64,000 nt of DNA from Streptomyces sp. NBC_01428 (lineage in GTDB: Bacteria > Actinomycetota > Actinomycetes > Streptomycetales > Streptomycetaceae), in the NCBI RefSeq assembly GCF_036231965.1, contig NZ_CP109499.1, positions 992,001 to 1,056,000 of the forward strand. Direction: 5' to 3'. A program made the translations under genes and the position numbers. Below, piece after piece: positions 17,657 through 26,821 of this stretch. Every line of letters starts with the position of its first letter. Position 1 is the first letter of the stretch. The notes under the pieces were generated by a model. The model did no database searches. It saw only the letters and a program-made list of their open reading frames with translations, and had not been told where the DNA came from.

Positions 17657-18529
17657 TCATCGGCTCGTCTCCTTGAGCAAGGCGGCAGCCCCGGCAGTGC
17701 GCCGGCCCCGGCGTGGGTCGAGCACCGGCACCGCGTCGAGCAGTTGGCGCGTGTAGGGGTGCTGTGGTGTGCGCAGCACGGCCGCCGTGCTGCCGACTTC
17801 GACCAGACGCCCACGTCGCATCACCGCGACACGGTCGGCGACCTGGGCCACCACGGCAAGGTTGTGGGAGACGAAGACATAGGTGAGGCCGAGTCGTCGC
17901 TGGAGCTCGGCCAGGAGGTCCAGGACGGTCGCCTGCACGGAGACGTCCAGAGCACTGGTGGGTTCGTCGAGCACCAGCAGACGAGGGTCGAGCGCGATTG
18001 CCCGGGCGATGGAGATGCGCTGGCGCTGGCCTCCGGAGAATTCGTGCGGGTAGCGGTCCTGGACGCCGGCACTCAGGCCGACGGATTCCAGGAGTTCCCC
18101 GACGCGCTCTCTGACCTGGGCCCGGGCGCGCCGACCGCGCAGTGCGGGGTCATGGGTGACCAGGGGTTCGGCAACGATGTCGGACACGCGCATGCGGGGG
18201 TTCATGCTGGAGTAGGGGTCCTGGAGAACGACCTGCATCTGTCGGCGTACGGAACGCATTTCGGCTGCGGACAGGGCGGCGAGGTCCTGTCCGTCGAAGT
18301 GCACGCTGCCGGCGGTGGGTTCGAGGAGTTTCAGCAGCAGGCGGGTGAGGGTGGTCTTGCCGCAGCCGGACTCACCGACCAGGGCGAGCGTCTCGCCTTC
18401 GTGGACGCGGAGCGACACGTTGTCGACGGCCACGTTCACGGTCCTGGCGCCGAACTCCTTGCGCAGGTCGACGAGTTCGAGCAGGACGTTCCCGGCGGGG
18501 TCGATCGGCGCAGCGGTTTGGTGGGTCAT
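17657..18529 (-). CDS. Oligopeptide-type ABC transporter ATPase (OppF/DppF-like)
   Basis: A 290-residue ATPase subunit of an importer at the cytoplasmic membrane face. Walker A is GESGCGKTT, the signature is FSGGQRQRI, and Walker B is LLVLDEPTSALD, with the switch histidine in FVSHNLAVV. The C-terminal HPYTRQLLDAVPVLDP is typical of OppF/DppF. It is the last gene of a five-gene operon and its ATG overlaps the upstream ATPase stop by 4 bp. Confidence 0.95.
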   Translation of the reverse strand: MTHQTAAPIDPAGNVLLELVDLRKEFGARTVNVAVDNVSLRVHEGETLALVGESGCGKTTLTRLLLKLLEPTAGSVHFDGQDLAALSAAEMRSVRRQMQVVLQDPYSSMNPRMRVSDIVAEPLVTHDPALRGRRARAQVRERVGELLESVGLSAGVQDRYPHEFSGGQRQRISIARAIALDPRLLVLDEPTSALDVSVQATVLDLLAELQRRLGLTYVFVSHNLAVVAQVADRVAVMRRGRLVEVGSTAAVLRTPQHPYTRQLLDAVPVLDPRRGRRTAGAAALLKETSR

Positions 18530-19374
18530 GCCGCCTCCAGTCGTGGGGTGGCGGCGAGCAGCGTGCGGGTGTACTCGTCAGCCGGGTGGTCGAAGACATC
18601 GAGGACGGTGCCGGTTTCGACGACTCTGCCCTTGTTCATGACGGCGACGCGGTCAGCCGTCTCCGCCACGACGGCCAGGTCGTGGGTGATGAGCACAATC
18701 CCCATGTCGTGTTTGTGTTGAAGGGTGACGAGGAGGTCCAGGATCTGGCGCTGCACGGTGACGTCCAGCGCTGTCGTGGGCTCGTCGGCGATGAGGACTC
18801 GGGGGCGTGCCACCAGCGCCGTCGCGATCATCACGCGCTGGCGCAGGCCTCCGGAGAGTTCGTGCGGGTACTGGCGGTAGCGGAGGTCGGGGTCGGGGAT
18901 GCCGACTTCGTCCAGCGCGGCCAGTGCGGCCTGCTTGACTTCGGCACGCGACATGTCGGTGTGGTGCCTGAGCACTTCGGCGACTTGTGCGCCGACGCGC
19001 TGGAGTGGGTCCAGGCATGTCATGGGGTCTTGGAAGACCATGGCAATGTCGCGGCCCCGGATCCGGCCGAGTTCCTTCTCCGGAAGCTTGAGCAGGTCAC
19101 GTCCGTCGAGGAGGATCTCGCCACGGATGTATCGGCACGGTGGGCTCGGGTTGAGGCGCAGCACCGAGAGTGCCGTGGCCGACTTTCCGCTCCCCGACTC
19201 CCCCACCACGGCGAGGGTCTCGCCGGCGCTCACGTGAAGAGAGACGTCCTGTACGGCGTGCACGGTGGAGGTCTGCAGCTGGAAGTCGACGCTCAGGCCC
19301 TTGATCTCCAGGAGTGGTTGCCTTCCCGTCGGTGGGCGCTGGGTGGAGTTGGTGGTCGCTCGGTCCATGGTCAT
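18526..19374 (-). CDS. Oligopeptide-type ABC transporter ATPase (OppD/DppD-like)
   Basis: A 282-residue partner ATPase. Walker A is GESGSGKSA, the signature is LSGGLRQRV, and Walker B is VLIADEPTTALD, followed by LITHDLAVV. The tail DEYTRTLLAATPRL matches the OppD family, but the cysteine-rich C-terminal extension of some members is absent. ATG 19374 overlaps the permease stop by 4 bp; ATG 19368 is an alternative. Confidence 0.95.
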   Translation of the reverse strand: MTMDRATTNSTQRPPTGRQPLLEIKGLSVDFQLQTSTVHAVQDVSLHVSAGETLAVVGESGSGKSATALSVLRLNPSPPCRYIRGEILLDGRDLLKLPEKELGRIRGRDIAMVFQDPMTCLDPLQRVGAQVAEVLRHHTDMSRAEVKQAALAALDEVGIPDPDLRYRQYPHELSGGLRQRVMIATALVARPRVLIADEPTTALDVTVQRQILDLLVTLQHKHDMGIVLITHDLAVVAETADRVAVMNKGRVVETGTVLDVFDHPADEYTRTLLAATPRLEAA

Positions 19375-20285
19375 CGGCGGTAGGCCTTCGGGTCCGCGAC
19401 GTCACGCAGTGCGTCGCCGGTGATGTTGATGGCGAGAGAGGTCAGCATCAGGGCGATGCCGGGGAAGACCGCGACCCACCAGGAGGTACCCAGGTAGAGC
19501 TGTCCGTCGGCCAGCATGGAGCCCCAGGTGACGGTCTCCTTGGGCACGCCCAGGCCGAGATAGCTCAAGGAGGCCTCGGCGACGATGGCGGCGGCGACGT
19601 GAAGGGTCCCGATGGTGAGCAGGGGCGCGACCACGTTGGGCAGGAGGTGGCGGCGCATGATGGTGGCGTCGGTGGCTCCGATCGCCCGGGCCTCGGTGAT
19701 GAAGTCGCGTGTGCGCAGGGACATCACCTCGGACCGTACGACCCGAGCGTAGGAGACCCAGCCGGTGAACCCGAGCACCAGGATGACGGGCCACAGGCCC
19801 GAGCCGACGAAACCGACGATGGACAGGGCCAGGAGCAGCGAGGGAAAGGCGAGTTGCACGTCGGCGAGGCGCATGAGTGCCCGGTCGGCCCAGCCGCCGA
19901 AGTAGCCGGAGGCCAGCCCCACGAGCGTGCCGATGACGCCTGCGAGCAGGGCGGCGCCCGCGCCGACGAGCAGCGAGACACGAGTTCCGTAGATGACGCG
20001 GGAGAGCATGTCGCGGCCGAGCTGGTCGGTGCCCAGGAGATGGGCGGCGTGGCCTTCCCCGCTCCAGGCGGGGGGCTGCAGGCGCTGGAGGAGGTCCTGT
20101 GCGTTGGGGTCGTAGGGGGCGATGAGCGGTGCGAACAGCGCGGCGACGAGCAGGAGGGTGAGGACGCTCAGCGCGAGGACTGCGGACCTGTTGCGTCGTA
20201 GCGCTGTGAGGGCGAGGGACCCGGATCCGCCGGCCTGCACGGCGTCGCGGGTCTCGGTGCCGGCGGGAGCTGAGGTAGTGGTCAT
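19371..20285 (-). CDS. Oligopeptide-type ABC permease (OppC/DppC-like)
   Basis: A 304-residue inner-membrane permease. An N-terminal segment (AVLALSVLTLLLVAALFAPL) is followed by the family motif HLLGTDQLGRDMLSRVIYGT. Several more membrane segments precede the ATPase-contact loop EARAIGATDATIMRRHLLPN. ATG 20285 (MTTTSAPAG) overlaps the upstream permease stop by 4 bp. The open frame continues far upstream, but that part is a shadow of the OppB-like gene. Confidence 0.94.
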   Translation of the reverse strand: MTTTSAPAGTETRDAVQAGGSGSLALTALRRNRSAVLALSVLTLLLVAALFAPLIAPYDPNAQDLLQRLQPPAWSGEGHAAHLLGTDQLGRDMLSRVIYGTRVSLLVGAGAALLAGVIGTLVGLASGYFGGWADRALMRLADVQLAFPSLLLALSIVGFVGSGLWPVILVLGFTGWVSYARVVRSEVMSLRTRDFITEARAIGATDATIMRRHLLPNVVAPLLTIGTLHVAAAIVAEASLSYLGLGVPKETVTWGSMLADGQLYLGTSWWVAVFPGIALMLTSLAINITGDALRDVADPKAYRR

Positions 20286-21274
20286 CGTGACGTCCTCACC
20301 CTCGGGTCGAGGAAGCTGTAGGAGATGTCGACCAGCAGGTTGACCACGACGAAGGTGGTGGCGAAGAAGAGGACCGTGGCCTGGACCAGTGGGAAGTCGC
20401 GGTTGGATATCGCTTCGATGGTCAGCTGTCCGACTCCGGGCCAGGAGAAGACTCGTTCGGTGAGGATCGCTCCGCCGAGCAGGCTTCCCACCTCCAGACC
20501 GACCACGGTCACCACGGGCAGTGAGGCGTTGCGCAGTCCGTGGGTGAGGACCACCTTGAGCGGTCCGAATCCCTTGGCCCGGGCACTGCGGATGTGGTCC
20601 GAGGTCAGGACGTCGATGAGCGAGGAACGCAGCAGACGCGCGACGACGGCGACGGAGTAGACGGCGAGTGTGACGGCGGGCAGGACCAGATTGGCGAGGT
20701 GGCCGTATCCGGAGGCGGGAAGGGCGTGAAGCCAGACCGCGAAGACCAGGATGAGGAGGATGCCGACCCAGAACGGCGGGGTCGACTGGCCCAGCAGGAC
20801 GCCCGTCATCACGGTTTTGTCGGAGCCGCGGCCGCGCCTCATCGCGGCGAACACTCCCGCCGGGATGGCGATGACGAGGGTGACGGCCAGGGCCGCGCCG
20901 GCCAGTTCGAGGGTGGCGGGCAGCCGGTCGGCGAGGATCTCCCGGACGGGCTGCCCGTAGACGAGGGAGTCGCCGAAGTCGAAGCGGGGCAGCCCCCAGA
21001 GGTAGTCGGCGTATTGCGTCAGCAACGGCCGGTCGAGTCCGAGGGAGGCGCGCAGCGCGCTCTCCTGTTGGGCTGTGGCGTCCGGCGGAAGAAGTATCTT
21101 CACGGGGTCGCCGGAGAGCCTGACGAGGAAGAAGGCCACGGTCGCCGTGCACAGCAGGACGAACAGAGCCGTCAGGAGCCGTTTGAGAATCGTGCGCAGG
21201 AGGCGTGCCCGGTGACCGCCGCGCGGTGGAGTCTGTGTGCGGGTCGGCGGTTCGTCGAGGGTGACTTCGCTCAT
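20282..21274 (-). CDS. Oligopeptide-type ABC permease (OppB/DppB-like)
   Basis: A 330-residue permease. A basic N-terminus leads into LTALFVLLCTATVAFFLVRL, then the DppB-type ALRASLGLDRPLLTQYADYL and FGDSLVYGQPV. Further membrane segments follow, with the EAA-like loop SARAKGFGPLKVVLTHGLRN and the terminal DISYSFLDPRVR. It pairs with the OppC-like permease to form the channel. Its start overlaps the binding-protein stop by 4 bp. Confidence 0.94.
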   Translation of the reverse strand: MSEVTLDEPPTRTQTPPRGGHRARLLRTILKRLLTALFVLLCTATVAFFLVRLSGDPVKILLPPDATAQQESALRASLGLDRPLLTQYADYLWGLPRFDFGDSLVYGQPVREILADRLPATLELAGAALAVTLVIAIPAGVFAAMRRGRGSDKTVMTGVLLGQSTPPFWVGILLILVFAVWLHALPASGYGHLANLVLPAVTLAVYSVAVVARLLRSSLIDVLTSDHIRSARAKGFGPLKVVLTHGLRNASLPVVTVVGLEVGSLLGGAILTERVFSWPGVGQLTIEAISNRDFPLVQATVLFFATTFVVVNLLVDISYSFLDPRVRTSR

Positions 21275-22848
21275 TGCGAGACCTCCGCGCTCTGCATCGC
21301 GAGAACGCCTGCGGATCCGGGCTTCCAGTGAGGCCGGTCGTTGCGGGCGAAGATGTTGTCGAGCTGGTAGAGGAAGACGAAAGGGGCTTCCTCGCGCATC
21401 AGCCGCTGCAGATCGGAGAAGGCCTGCTCGCGCCGTGCGGGATCCTCGGAGAGCTCTTCGACGTCGATGAGGCGGTCGGCTTCCTTGGAATGCCAGCGGC
21501 TCTGGCGTCGGTCGCTGCGCACGTTGGACTGGACGATGCTCTGTCCGTCCATCGTCCAGACGGTGCTGGCCGCGAGATACAGGGGACCGAGTGCTCCCCG
21601 GTTGTCCGACGTCAGCCGAGCCGCGTACGTGCCGGGGTCGAGGAGGTTGACGGGCGCGTGGACTCCCGCCTTGGCCAGGAGCCCCGAGAGCGCTTCGGCG
21701 ACGTTGGAGTCGACGTTGGACGCGGTGAGTGTGGTGGTGAAGCCGTGCGGGTAGCCGGCCTCGGCCATCAGGGCGCGGGCCCTGTCCACCGAGCGAGTGA
21801 ACGGTCTGACCGTCGGGTCGAAGCCGAACGCACCTCGCGGCACGAGCGCAGGAGTCTCCGTGGCTTTACCCCCGAGGACGGCCTTGATCAGCAGGGGTAC
21901 GTCGATCGCGTGGTTGAGTGCCTGACGGACGCGGCGATCCTGAAGCGGTCCCTTTTCCAGCGTGTTCAGGGACAGATACGACGTGCGGATGCCTGTGTGG
22001 CCGTCCAGCCGAACGCCGGAATAGCCCTGAAGCTGCTGCGCGGCGTCCGGCGTGAGGCCGGCGACGAGGTCGACGCCTCCGCTCTGGAGGGAGGCCAGAG
22101 AGGACGAGGCGTTGGGAGCGGGGCTGAAGACGAGGCCGTCGAGGCTCGGCGGACCCTGCCAGTGGTCGCGGTAGGCACGCATGCGCAGTTCGTGGTCCCG
22201 CTGCCAGCTGACGAAGGTGAAGGGACCCGTGCCGACGGGGCGCCGGGCGAAGCCGTCGTCGCCCACCTCCGACAGATAGCGCGGCGGGACGACCACCCCG
22301 CCGAACAGGGAGAGTTTGGCGGGCAGGATCGGGTCGTGCAGCGTGGTGTGGACGTCGAGCGTGAGCGGGTCGATCACGGTCACGTCTTCGACGTAGCGCA
22401 GTTCGACGATCGGTGACTTGGTGGCGGGCGCCAGCAGCCGTTTGATGCTGAAGGCGACAGCGTGCGCGTCGCACGGCTCGCCGTTGTGAAACCTCACGTC
22501 GGGGCGGAGCGTGAAGCGCCAGGTCCGCTTGCTGGTGGCCTTCCAGGAGACGGCGAGTCTGGGATGCAGCTGGTTGTCCCTGCCCCGCGTGGTGAGGGTG
22601 TCGAACATGTTGATCAGGACGTTCATCGAGACCATGTCGCCCTGCTTCTGCGGATCCAGCGTCTTGGGGTCTCCGGGCTGAGAGACGCGCAGGACGTTGC
22701 CGGCTCCGTTCGCGGACGCCGTGGTGCCGCACGCGCTGAGCAGCGCCGGGGCGCCGAGGGCCCCAAGCATCAGGCCGCCGGCCCGCAGGACATCGCGTCG
22801 CGCGGGACGGCTGCCGTCCCTGGTGCGCCCTCGAGGACTGCGTTCCAT
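21271..22848 (-). CDS. Solute-binding lipoprotein of the ABC importer (SBP family 5)
   Basis: A 525-residue extracytoplasmic binding protein for oligopeptides or other solutes. The N-terminus has a twin arginine (RPARRDVLRAGGLMLGALGA) and a lipobox LLSAC with the acylated cysteine near residue 40, so Tat export and lipidation are both likely. Family landmarks include PKTLDPQKQGD and RRPVGTGPFTFVSW. It is the first gene of the operon and is divergent from the IclR regulator across a palindrome. Ligand unknown. Confidence 0.93.
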   Translation of the reverse strand: MERSPRGRTRDGSRPARRDVLRAGGLMLGALGAPALLSACGTTASANGAGNVLRVSQPGDPKTLDPQKQGDMVSMNVLINMFDTLTTRGRDNQLHPRLAVSWKATSKRTWRFTLRPDVRFHNGEPCDAHAVAFSIKRLLAPATKSPIVELRYVEDVTVIDPLTLDVHTTLHDPILPAKLSLFGGVVVPPRYLSEVGDDGFARRPVGTGPFTFVSWQRDHELRMRAYRDHWQGPPSLDGLVFSPAPNASSSLASLQSGGVDLVAGLTPDAAQQLQGYSGVRLDGHTGIRTSYLSLNTLEKGPLQDRRVRQALNHAIDVPLLIKAVLGGKATETPALVPRGAFGFDPTVRPFTRSVDRARALMAEAGYPHGFTTTLTASNVDSNVAEALSGLLAKAGVHAPVNLLDPGTYAARLTSDNRGALGPLYLAASTVWTMDGQSIVQSNVRSDRRQSRWHSKEADRLIDVEELSEDPARREQAFSDLQRLMREEAPFVFLYQLDNIFARNDRPHWKPGSAGVLAMQSAEVSQ

Positions 22849-22863
22849 CGAGCAGCACCTCCG

Positions 22864-22878
22864 TTCCGTTAAATGGAA
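22864..22878. promoter_or_regulatory. Palindromic operator between the ABC operon and the IclR gene
   Basis: TTCCGTTAAATGGAA has perfect TTCC/GGAA arms around 7 bp. Palindromes of this kind are typical IclR-family sites, and this one lies in the 53 bp between the divergent starts (22848 and 22902). Autoregulation plus control of the transporter operon is inferred. Confidence 0.6.
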
Positions 22879-22901
22879 TGAGGTGCGCTAAGCTAGGCGT
22901 C

Positions 22902-23738
22902 ATGGCGAAAGAGGTCAACACCCGGTTGGTCCATCAGGAACTCGTGAAGGGGCCCGTCGACAAGGCGATGGACGTGCTCGAAGCACTCGTCCAGCCCGGC
23001 GGACCCCACCGGCTCGGCGACATCGCACGCCGCACGGGCCTGACAAAACCCACCGTCCACCGGCATCTGCGCACCATGGCCGAACACGGCTTCGCCGAGC
23101 CCTCCGAAGGCGGCAGCTATCGCGCCGGCCCGCGCCTCCTCGGCCTGGCCGCCGCGGCCCTGAACGACGGCGGTGTCCTCCAGCTCATCCGCCCCGCACT
23201 CGCCGACCTTCGACAGCGCACCGGCCACCTCGCGTTCTACGCGGTCCGGCACGCCGGTGACGCCGTCTACCTCGAACAGTCCGAGCCCGCCCGCGAGTAC
23301 CGCATGGGTACACAGCCCGGCCACGCCTCGCCCCTGCACGCCTGCGGCGTGGGACTCGCCATGCTCTCGGCACTACCGCCCGAAGAGAGCGCCGCCATCA
23401 TCCAGGCACCGCACCTCCAAGCCCTCACGTCGCAGACCCTCACCGAACCCGCCGCCCTCAAGACACTCCTGGCCGCAAGTGCACTCCGCGGCTACGCACT
23501 CGACGACGAGTACGACGAGTTGGACGTCAGGTCAGTGGCAGCTCCCGTCCTGGACGCAGAGGGCCACGTCCTCGGAGCGCTCGGCATCTCCGGCCCGACC
23601 TTCACCCTGGACGACGACAACGTCGAGGCGTTCGGGCCCATGGTGCGCGCCGCCGCCCGCACCGTCTCCGCGGGCCTCGGCAGACGCACACCCCGTCTGG
23701 GCACGGCGAGCAGCCCGTTCCAAGGTGAGCGCCCATGA
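22902..23738 (+). CDS. IclR-family transcriptional regulator
   Basis: A 278-residue regulator. The N-terminal winged helix (HRLGDIARRTGLTKPTVHRH, about residues 35-60) is followed by an IclR effector domain with HASPLHACGVGLAMLSAL and a C-terminal VRSVAAPVLDAEGHVLGALG. ATG 22902 (MAKEVNT) is preferred over ATG 22878, which sits inside the operator. With TAAGCT at 22889-22894 the message could be leaderless. Its stop overlaps the next start by 4 bp, so it is co-expressed with the serine hydrolase. Confidence 0.92.
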   Translation: MAKEVNTRLVHQELVKGPVDKAMDVLEALVQPGGPHRLGDIARRTGLTKPTVHRHLRTMAEHGFAEPSEGGSYRAGPRLLGLAAAALNDGGVLQLIRPALADLRQRTGHLAFYAVRHAGDAVYLEQSEPAREYRMGTQPGHASPLHACGVGLAMLSALPPEESAAIIQAPHLQALTSQTLTEPAALKTLLAASALRGYALDDEYDELDVRSVAAPVLDAEGHVLGALGISGPTFTLDDDNVEAFGPMVRAAARTVSAGLGRRTPRLGTASSPFQGERP

Positions 23739-24769
23739 GCACCTTCGACGAACTGCTCGCCGAAGGCCGGGAACAACACATCTACTCGGGCGCCGCCTGG
23801 TCCGTCGGAGGCCCGCAGGGACCCACGGACCGCGGATGGACCGGCACCCGAAGCTGGGACGGCCAACCACTGGACGGCAACGACCTCTGGGACCTCGCCT
23901 CCCTGACCAAACCCGTCGTCGGCATCGCGGTCATGGCACTCGTCGAACGCGGCGCACTGGGACTCGACGACACCATCGGAACGCACCTTCAGGAATACCG
24001 CCCCAGCGACAAGGCGGACCTGACGGTGCGACAACTCCTGACCCACACCTCCGGAATCCCAGGCCAGGTACCGCTCTACCGCGACCACCCCACGCGCGCC
24101 CAACTCCTGGAAGCCGTACGCCACCTGCCCCTCACCGCGAAACCGGACACACGGGTCCAGTACAGCTCCCAAGGCTTCATCATCCTCGGTCTCATCGCAG
24201 AGGCAGCCACTGGGCAGCCTCTGCGAGATCTGGTGACCCAGCTGGTGTGCACACCGCTGGGCATGCGGCGCACGCTCTTCGATCCGGCACCCGAGCATCG
24301 CGAACAGGCGGTCGCGACGGAGAACTGCAGCTGGCGCCGCAGCATGATCGTCGGCCGGGTCCACGACGAGAACGCGGCCGTGCTCCGGGAGCCCAGCGGT
24401 CATGCGGGCCTCTTCTCCACCCTCGGCGACATGGAACTCCTCGCCACCGCACTTGCCGACGAAGGCCGCGGGCTGCTGACACCGGCCACCGCCGCCCTCA
24501 TGACGGCCCCCCACACCGACGCCTTGAACCTGCGTCGCGCACTCGCCTGGCAGGGACAGGACGAGATCGGCTCACCCGTCGGAACGGCGTTCGGCCACCG
24601 CTCCTACGGGCACACCGGCTTCACCGGAACGAGCCTGTGGATCGACCCCGCCACCCAGCGCTACGCGGTGCTGCTGACCAACCGGGTACATCCGACGCGG
24701 GACAGCGACAAGATCACCGGCCTCCGCCGCGCGTTTCACGACGCCGCCGCGAGAACGGCGGCCCACTAG
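23735..24769 (+). CDS. SxxK serine hydrolase (beta-lactamase fold), AmiE/YbbE-like candidate
   Basis: A 344-residue class C beta-lactamase-fold hydrolase without a signal peptide, so probably cytoplasmic. The catalytic S56-K59 is in LWDLASLTKP, the second motif is YSS (QYSSQGF), and the third is HTG (GHTGFTGT). Bacillus AmiE/YbbE, an N-acetylmuramoyl-L-alanine amidase of this fold, is encoded with murQ. Here murQ is the convergent neighbour 60 bp away, and this gene is coupled to the IclR regulator by ATGA. Family is sure; amidase activity on muropeptides is inferred. Confidence 0.87.
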   Translation: MSTFDELLAEGREQHIYSGAAWSVGGPQGPTDRGWTGTRSWDGQPLDGNDLWDLASLTKPVVGIAVMALVERGALGLDDTIGTHLQEYRPSDKADLTVRQLLTHTSGIPGQVPLYRDHPTRAQLLEAVRHLPLTAKPDTRVQYSSQGFIILGLIAEAATGQPLRDLVTQLVCTPLGMRRTLFDPAPEHREQAVATENCSWRRSMIVGRVHDENAAVLREPSGHAGLFSTLGDMELLATALADEGRGLLTPATAALMTAPHTDALNLRRALAWQGQDEIGSPVGTAFGHRSYGHTGFTGTSLWIDPATQRYAVLLTNRVHPTRDSDKITGLRRAFHDAAARTAAH

Positions 24770-24829
24770 CCGGGGCCCCGGGTCCCGACCTGGGCACCAA
24801 GATGATCGCGGCCGGCAGGAACGTACTGA

Positions 24830-25792
24830 TCAGCGGGTCGCCCGTGCCTTCGCGAGCGCGGGCCGGAGGTGGCCGTCGGACTCTTCGAGGAGTGCGGCAG
24901 CGGTGGGGCCGTCGACCTCACCCAGAAGCGTGAGGATCGCGTTCTTCACCTCGTCACCCGTGGCCGTGAGCGCTGCTTCGATTTCATCGTCCGGCGCCCC
25001 CGTGGCCAGGGCGACGATCCGACGGGATCGGGCACGGAGCTTCTCGTTCGAGGCACGCACGTCGACCATGAGGTTTCCGTACGTCTTGCCGAGCCGGATC
25101 ATGACGATCGTCGAGATCATGTTGAGGACGAGCTTTTGGGCTGTTCCGGCCTTCAGCCGGGTGGAGCCGGTGAGCAGTTCGGGTCCGGTGACGACCTCCA
25201 GGCCGTGCTCGGCGGCGGCTGCGAGCGCCGATCCCGCGTTGCAGGACAGCCCTACGGTCAGGGCGCCCAGTGCTCTGGCATGTTCCACGGCTCCGATGGC
25301 GTAGGGCGTCCGGCCAGAAGCCGAGATGCCCACCACCGTGTCGTTGTCGGACAGACGCAGTTCATCAAGGTCGGCAGCCGCGAACTCCTTGCTGTCCTCG
25401 GCGCCTTCGACCGCTGTGACCATCGCGGAGGCACCGCCCGCGATCAGGCCGACCACCTCTGCCGGATCGGTGTTGAAGGTGGGCGGGCACTCACTGGCGT
25501 CGAGGACTCCGAGCCGTCCCGCGGTGCCGGCTCCTGCGTAGATGAGCCTCCCACCACGGGCCATGCGCAGGGAGATGGCGTCAATGACGGCGGCGATCTG
25601 CGGAAGCATCTCGGCGACGGCGACAGGGACGCTGCTGTCCTCGCCGTTCATGAGCTTCACGATCTCCTGCGTGGGGAGCGCGTCGATCTCGGCGAGCTCG
25701 GGCCTGAAGACTTCCGTGGTCAGGGTGTCGAGCTGGGCGCGCAGCCGGCTGTAGCCATCGGGAGAGGCGGCGGAGTTCTTGGTGGCAGTCAT
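24830..25792 (-). CDS. murQ: N-acetylmuramic acid 6-phosphate etherase
   Basis: A 320-residue SIS-fold lyase that splits MurNAc-6-P into GlcNAc-6-P and D-lactate. The signatures are [20 protein letters not shown], the active-site region [20 protein letters not shown] and [20 protein letters not shown]. The C-terminal UBA-like helices [20 protein letters not shown] are also present. Length and order match the family. It lies 19 bp after the RpiR regulator, likely one operon. The D-lactate it releases is the expected substrate of the FAD/Fe-S protein encoded at 26822. Confidence 0.95.
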   Translation of the reverse strand: MTATKNSAASPDGYSRLRAQLDTLTTEVFRPELAEIDALPTQEIVKLMNGEDSSVPVAVAEMLPQIAAVIDAISLRMARGGRLIYAGAGTAGRLGVLDASECPPTFNTDPAEVVGLIAGGASAMVTAVEGAEDSKEFAAADLDELRLSDNDTVVGISASGRTPYAIGAVEHARALGALTVGLSCNAGSALAAAAEHGLEVVTGPELLTGSTRLKAGTAQKLVLNMISTIVMIRLGKTYGNLMVDVRASNEKLRARSRRIVALATGAPDDEIEAALTATGDEVKNAILTLLGEVDGPTAAALLEESDGHLRPALAKARATR

Positions 25793-25811
25793 GGGAGGGG
25801 GTTCTGCTTTC

Positions 25812-26744
25812 TCAATCGTGCGGCGGTTGGCGGGGGTTCGGGACGTGGCGGTGTGCGAGCGCTTCGTAGGAGGCGGCGAGTGCTGGAGCCGCCGTCGTGT
25901 AGGTGCGCTGGGCGATGCCTACGAAAAGGCAGTCGATGAGCAGGAGTTGGCCTGTCCGGCTCGACATGGCGGCCGGTCGCAGTTCGCTTTCCCGGGTCGT
26001 GGTGGTGGTGAGGAGGTGGTCGGCGTACCGCGCGACGGGTCCGACCGGGTTTCCGGTGATCGCGATGGTCGTGGCCCCGCGTTCGAAGGCAGCCCGAAGC
26101 GGCTCGATGACGTCTTCCGTGGAGCCGGAGTCGGTTATGGCGATGGCCACATCCCCGTGGCGGAGCAACACGGCGTTGGTCACGGCGAGGTGAGGGTCGG
26201 TATGCGCGTGGGCGACGAGACCGATGCGAAGGAGTTTTTGCGCCAGGTCCTGGCCGACGAGGCACGAGGCGCCGATGCCATAGACGGCGATACGTCGGGC
26301 GGTCGCCGCTGCGGCGACCGCTGCGGCGAGCTGACGGGTGTCCACGCACGCAGCGGTTTCAGCGAGCGTCTGCTGTTCGTCCCGGGCGAGTTTGGCGACC
26401 ACGTCGGCGATCGGGTCGTCCACTCCTATGTCACTCGTGACGGCCGGGGCTTGGCCGGACTCCTGCTGGGCGGCCAGCACGCTCAGCGCGACACGGAGGT
26501 CCCGGTAGCCGCTGTAGCCAAGGATGCGGGCGGTGCGGACCACGGTGGCTTCGCTGGTCCCGGCGAGCCGCGCGAGTGCAGTGACGGTAAGAACGGCACA
26601 TCCCCCCGGATCCCCGACCAGCACTTGGGCGACTTGCCCCACGGAACGGCTCATCGACGGTGCGAGGGTCCGGACCTTGATCGCGAGAGCGGCGGGAGCG
26701 GGCGACGCCGGGCTCCTGAAAGTTTTCTTCACTTCTCGGATCAT
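25812..26744 (-). CDS. RpiR/MurR-family regulator (first copy)
   Basis: A 310-residue repressor-type regulator with an N-terminal HTH_6 domain ([20 protein letters not shown]) and a C-terminal SIS sugar-phosphate domain ([20 protein letters not shown], then [20 protein letters not shown]). It is coupled to murQ 19 bp downstream, so MurNAc-6-P or a related sugar phosphate is the likely effector. The start at 26744 lies just beside a palindrome at 26748-26762 and lacks a clear ribosome site. Confidence 0.92.
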   Translation of the reverse strand: MIREVKKTFRSPASPAPAALAIKVRTLAPSMSRSVGQVAQVLVGDPGGCAVLTVTALARLAGTSEATVVRTARILGYSGYRDLRVALSVLAAQQESGQAPAVTSDIGVDDPIADVVAKLARDEQQTLAETAACVDTRQLAAAVAAAATARRIAVYGIGASCLVGQDLAQKLLRIGLVAHAHTDPHLAVTNAVLLRHGDVAIAITDSGSTEDVIEPLRAAFERGATTIAITGNPVGPVARYADHLLTTTTTRESELRPAAMSSRTGQLLLIDCLFVGIAQRTYTTAAPALAASYEALAHRHVPNPRQPPHD

Positions 26745-26747
26745 TCT

Positions 26748-26762
26748 TGAAATCTATTTTCA
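26748..26762. promoter_or_regulatory. RpiR operator candidate 1
   Basis: TGAAA-TCTAT-TTTCA is a perfect 5-bp-arm palindrome beside the start of the rpiR-murQ pair. A related word occurs upstream of the second rpiR gene at 33936-33951, and a looser TGAA-N7-TTCA at 26717-26731 lies just inside the coding region. Confidence 0.55.
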
Positions 26763-26821
26763 TACAAGGATCTCGTCAACCTTCGAACCCCGTTGCCCTA
26801 TATGAGCTCCCGTGCTTGCGG

